Assembly (NCBI GenBank): GCA_963575745.1
Contig: CAUYUJ010000725.1
Coordinates: 117,501-181,500 of the forward strand
Source of the DNA: Prorocentrum cordatum
Taxonomy: Eukaryota > Sar > Dinophyceae > Prorocentrales > Prorocentraceae
Direction: 5' to 3'
Length of the DNA: 64,000 bases
The position numbers and the translations under genes were made by a program. Shown in pieces: positions 60,940 through 64,000 of the stretch (positions are counted from its first letter, which is position 1; the number at the start of each line of letters is the position of its first letter). The notes under the pieces are model-generated. The model made no database searches, was not told the origin of the DNA, and worked only from the letters and a program-made list of their open reading frames with translations.

Positions 60940-62720
60940 ATGGCCAGCAAACGCAAGGCCGACGCCCTCTCGTCTGCAGCAAGCGCGGCGCGATGCGAGT
61001 CGCCCGAGCCGATTGGTGCCGAGTGGCAGGACCCACCCATCACACACATACATACACAGACATGCACACATACCATACGCATGTAGGCCCACGGCGCTCG
61101 CACAGCCCCACTGAGGCCCAGTGTGTTGCACTATCTTAGGGTAATGCTTGCGCTACCTTCCCCGCCGACCCCCGACCCCCATCTTTGAGACCAGTTCTCG
61201 ACAGGACGTTGCCAGAGACATCCTCGGCAATTCCCTCGACGCCCTGCGGCTCAAACCGTTCGTCCTGATATCAGCGTTCTGCGGGCTGGAGACGCCGCTC
61301 CTCACTCTTCGGGAGGTGGTAGGTTTGGAACGACCAGGGGGTATAACAACGACGCGCACATGCCTTCCCCCTTTTAAAACTATCCTCCCACCCCCTTCTC
61401 ATACCTCCTCTCTCGTCTCCCCTCATCTCCCCTCCTCTCACGCCGTCTCCCCGCGTGCCCTCGTGCCATGCCCCGTCGCCCCCGACATTAATCCATGCGA
61501 AAAAACCTGCAATTCAACACTCATCACACGGTTTTTGCGTTGCTGGGGCCAAACAGTTACGCACAAAAACAAGATTGGGGTGCCCAATAGGTTGGCGTCT
61601 CATCCGTGAGTCACGCGTGGGAGATCGACGAGTCGCTCCGTCAACAGATCTTCTGGGCGCACAAGAGGGACAACAGTCGTATCCACGTTGGCCCTGCTGA
61701 CGGTGATTTCACGAAGGTCGCCCATGATAAGACCCGAACCCGCGGTAACTGCCCAGTAAGTTTCCAATGAGTTTCCAGTGCGTTTCCAGTGGGTTTCAGT
61801 TTCCAATGCGACCCCACCCCCACCCCCCGAGTCCCAGTTTGATATCAGTGCCACAGGTCGAGCTCGACAGTATGCCAAATGTCATGTTCGTGTGTGCTAA
61901 GCCGAGTTGCGAGTTCCTCGAATGCGAGAACGCAAGCCTCAAGTGGACTGATCCTAGGGCCCAGCAGTTCTCATCGGTGTTGAGGTGCATCATAGACCAA
62001 GCCACCCGCTCCCTCAACACGTTCTACGGTTTCTGTATCGAGTGTGATTCCATGGCCAATTGTATACTTGTGGGAGATGTGGAGTCAGCCATCGATGAGG
62101 CCATTGCAGTGTTGTCGGCTGAGCTTCCCGCATCGTTTAAGTGCTGGGCCTGGGCGGTCGACATGCGTCATCTCGGCTTCCCACAGCGCCGCCAGAAGTA
62201 TTACCTCTGCGGGCGCGACGCCACGTATTTTAAAACGGAGCTGCCTACCAGGGCGCCCGATACTGTCCGTTTGAAGGGCTTTAAGTTGCATGAGCTCGTC
62301 ATCAATAACATTGAGCCTGAGCCCAACATCTTGGGCAACACTTTCAGGAGCCGCCTGGATCACTTCAAAGTCAGGTTCACTACCAAGATGCGTATCGACG
62401 GTATCCCAGTCGAGCGTCATGCTGACCATATGTTTGTAGTCGATTTGAAGAGCAAGTGTTCCACAGGCAGTGCGATGATCGATCCTGACACGTGCCCCGC
62501 CCTCGACAGGGACCAATTTATGTGGGTGATTTCGGGGTGCTGCATGAAATATAATAGGCGCCTCACGTTTAAAGAAATGCTGATGCTCCAAGGCGTTGAC
62601 CCGAAGCTCACGCACAATCTAGCGGATGACGTTGCATCCGCCATCGCAGACACAATCGCGATTCCGAGTTTTGGCGTAGTATTCGCGTGCCTCTTCTCGG
62701 ATTTTTGCCCGAGTGCGTGA
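60940..62720 (+). CDS. C5-cytosine DNA methyltransferase, four exons, 409 aa
   Basis: Exons: 60940-61029 (MASKRKADAL..EWQ), 61205-61315, 61591-61755, 61857-62720 (TGA). All junctions are phase 0. Introns: GA-AG (175 bp), GT-AG (275 bp), GT-AG (101 bp). Motifs in order: I, FVLISAFCGLET (49-60), SAM binding; II, HAWEID (75-80); III, GPADGDF (101-107); IV, AKPSC (136-140) in place of GPPC, C140 being the candidate nucleophile; VI, FCIEC (181-185) with E184 in place of ENV; VIII, GFPQRRQK (229-236), the QxRx[RK] motif; target-recognition region about 240-350; IX/X, RRLTFKEMLMLQG (356-368) and an ADTIAIPSFG C-terminal motif. A single-domain enzyme without N-terminal regulatory domains, nuclear role expected. 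A pyrimidine-AG at 60875-60880 could be the trans-splice acceptor. Variant motifs leave activity open. Confidence 0.85.
61030..61204 (+). other. Predicted GA-AG intron with CAGGAC boundary repeats
   Basis: CAGGAC occurs at both borders (61027-61032 and 61202-61207), so the junction can slide by up to six bases without changing the product (..EWQ|DVARD..). Only the GA-AG placement ends in AG at the exon border. The intron contains a CACACATACATACACAGACA patch. Confidence 0.6.
61756..61856 (+). other. Predicted intron containing GTTTCCAGT units
   Basis: The donor GTAAGTTTCCAATGAGTTTC is followed by GTGCGTTTCCAGTGGGTTTC, variants of the minisatellite unit at 51828 and 57154, and a TGCCACAG acceptor. 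Splicing joins GNCP to VELDSMPNV in frame. Confidence 0.7.
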
Positions 62721-63275
62721 ACAGAGCGGTTCCGTCCAGGGGGGGAAAGAGGATGAGGAGAGGGGGAGGGAAGGATGATAATGAGGATGAGGATGGCCAC
62801 ATGTTTCGGATCGTTCTCGTAGGCGCGTGAGGCCGTTTGTTAGCATCGGTCGCTCGCTTGAGACGTTGCTGGTACTTTGTTCACGCTGAGTTTGATTTGA
62901 CACGTGCTTGCGAGCTCGTGGAATTGGCGTCGTGGCAGGCGGCCCGAGACAACGTTGGGGTCGTCGACATCGTCAGTAACATCACCATCGTAACCAACAT
63001 CGCCATCACTCGGTCCATCTCCCACTCTCCCCCTCCCCTGCCAAATCCGTTTCCATGCCTATTCTAATCCACTGGCTTTGCCAGCACCTTACCTGACTTT
63101 TAACCTTGAGGCTCTCTGATGTCGGCGTGTGGCTATCTTGGGCATTCGTGGGTCTGTCTTGGGCCGTCTCGGTGCCGATCGTGGTTTAACATATCCCGCC
63201 ATGCCCTGGGTGGCGGAAAGAGCGCGCAGCGTAACAATGCATAAACAAAACGATGTACAAGACGCTGGATTGCTG
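62721..63275. other. Spacer, nothing recognised
   Basis: Starts with a GGGGGAAAGAGGATGAGG purine patch (62740-62790). One TCTTGGGCCGTCTCGG step (about 63160) recalls the inverted GCCCCAAGA family. No gene recognised. Confidence 0.5.
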
Positions 63276-63279
63276 ACCC

Positions 63280-63845
63280 AAACACACACGCCGACGGCGA
63301 CGACGACGGCGACGACGGAGACGACGACACCAACGACGACAACGACGACGGCTGCGACGGCGACGACGACGGCGAGGGCGACGGCGAATCCGTCTCCTCC
63401 TCCTCCTCCTCCTCCTCCTCCCCTCCCATCCTCCTCTCCTCTCCCCCTCCTCCTCTTCCTCCTCTCCCCCTCCTCCCCCTCCTCCTCCCCCCTCCTCCTC
63501 CCCCTCTCCCCTCTCCCTCGATGCCTTCTCCCTCCTCCCTCCTGCTCCTCTTCCTCTCCTCCTCCTCTCCTCCTATCCTCCTCCTCCTCCTCCTCCTCCC
63601 ATCCTCATCCTCCTCCTTTCCTCCTCCTACTCCTCCTCCTCCTCCTCCTCCTCCTCCTCCTTCCCGTTCCTCTTCATGTTCCTCTTCATATTCCTCTTCC
63701 TCTTCATCGCCCGCGTCCTCCGTATCCTCCCCCGCTTCCTCCTCGTCCCATCACTCCTCCTTTTCTGCCTCCTCCTCGTGGTCCCCCTTCTCTTTTTGCT
63801 TCCCTCCCTCTTCTTTCCCCCCCCCCATCGCTCCCTCCTTCTTCT
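63280..63845 (+). repeat. (ACG)n then TCC polypyrimidine tract
   Basis: ACGACGGCGACG steps (63293-63375) run into about 450 bases of CCTCCTCC / CTTCCTCTTC. The 241-aa Pro/Leu/Ser frame is an artefact. Confidence 0.92.
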
Positions 63846-64000
63846 TTTTTGTGACGCGGGGGGCGAAGCGCGATTGCAGCTATGTGCAGCGCCAACGTAT
63901 ACACCTGAAACATAAATATTAACACAAGATTGCAACCGCGCACCACCCGCCAAAAACACAAATTTCCAACCCACCTGTTAATTTCCAGAAGAGGAAGAAT
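63846..64000. repeat. Window end with AATTTCCAACCCA repeat
   Basis: AATTTCCAACCCACCTGTTA and AATTTCCAG at 63960-63988 repeat the motif of 50290-50385, so a further array probably starts here and continues beyond the window. Confidence 0.6.

Noticed and set aside
1-64000. rRNA, tRNA or spliced-leader RNA genes
   Set aside because: I looked for conserved rRNA blocks, tRNA-like GGTTCGA..CC arms in proper spacing, and a full leader followed by GTA; none could be supported by eye. GGTTCGA hits fall in the pentamer arrays.

Overview
The window reads as nuclear DNA of a dinoflagellate; a Prorocentrum-like or Symbiodiniaceae-like genome is my inference. The evidence is: (i) a near-complete relict of the 22-nt dinoflagellate spliced leader just upstream of an intronless gene (52740-52763), with weaker relicts at 27966-27986 and 58326-58348; (ii) introns that only splice in frame with GC or GA donors, as reported for dinoflagellates; (iii) a dinoflagellate-style LINE with N-terminal endonuclease, reverse transcriptase and C-terminal zinc-finger-like segments; (iv) GC-rich, extremely microsatellite-rich spacer DNA. 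No rRNA, tRNA, CRISPR array or bacterial-type operon was recognised.

Layout. 1-22900 is repeat-dominated and I recognise no gene in it: trinucleotide polypurine/polypyrimidine tracts, CA/GT, GA/CT and TA microsatellites, tandem 65-bp, 75-bp, 113-bp and about 300-bp repeats, a 0.3-kb direct duplication and several dispersed repeat families. 22900-26560 holds coding-like but broken minus-strand sequence plus a short inverted-repeat element. 26650-32220 holds decayed genes: a dinoflagellate-type hypothetical gene with an in-frame stop, a multi-exon hypothetical gene (28503-29924) with one frameshift, and a heavily frameshifted relative of the 58.4-kb gene. 35379-39876 is a LINE with an open reading frame but substituted catalytic residues and a second, overlapping ORF. 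41.7-50 kb holds repeat copies, an isolated mitochondrial-carrier exon with a damaged duplicate, and a minus-strand LINE relic.

52.7-62.7 kb is the gene-dense part, all on the plus strand: an intronless 446-aa protein with relict spliced leader (52794-54134); a WMN-motif hypothetical gene interrupted by an 88-bp hairpin intron that looks like an introner (55301-56606); a 697-aa two-exon protein of a multicopy family with some transposase-like features (58371-60608); and, 330 bp further on, a four-exon C5-cytosine DNA methyltransferase (60940-62720).

How the parts fit. The LINE supplies the kind of reverse-transcription activity that can make cDNA copies of trans-spliced mRNAs, which the relict leaders record. 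The 58.4-kb family and the methyltransferase lie close together on one strand and could be independent genes or parts of one mobile unit. Tandem repeats of a GTAAGTTTCCAG-type unit occur before two genes and inside the third methyltransferase intron, where the same motif is the predicted splice donor.
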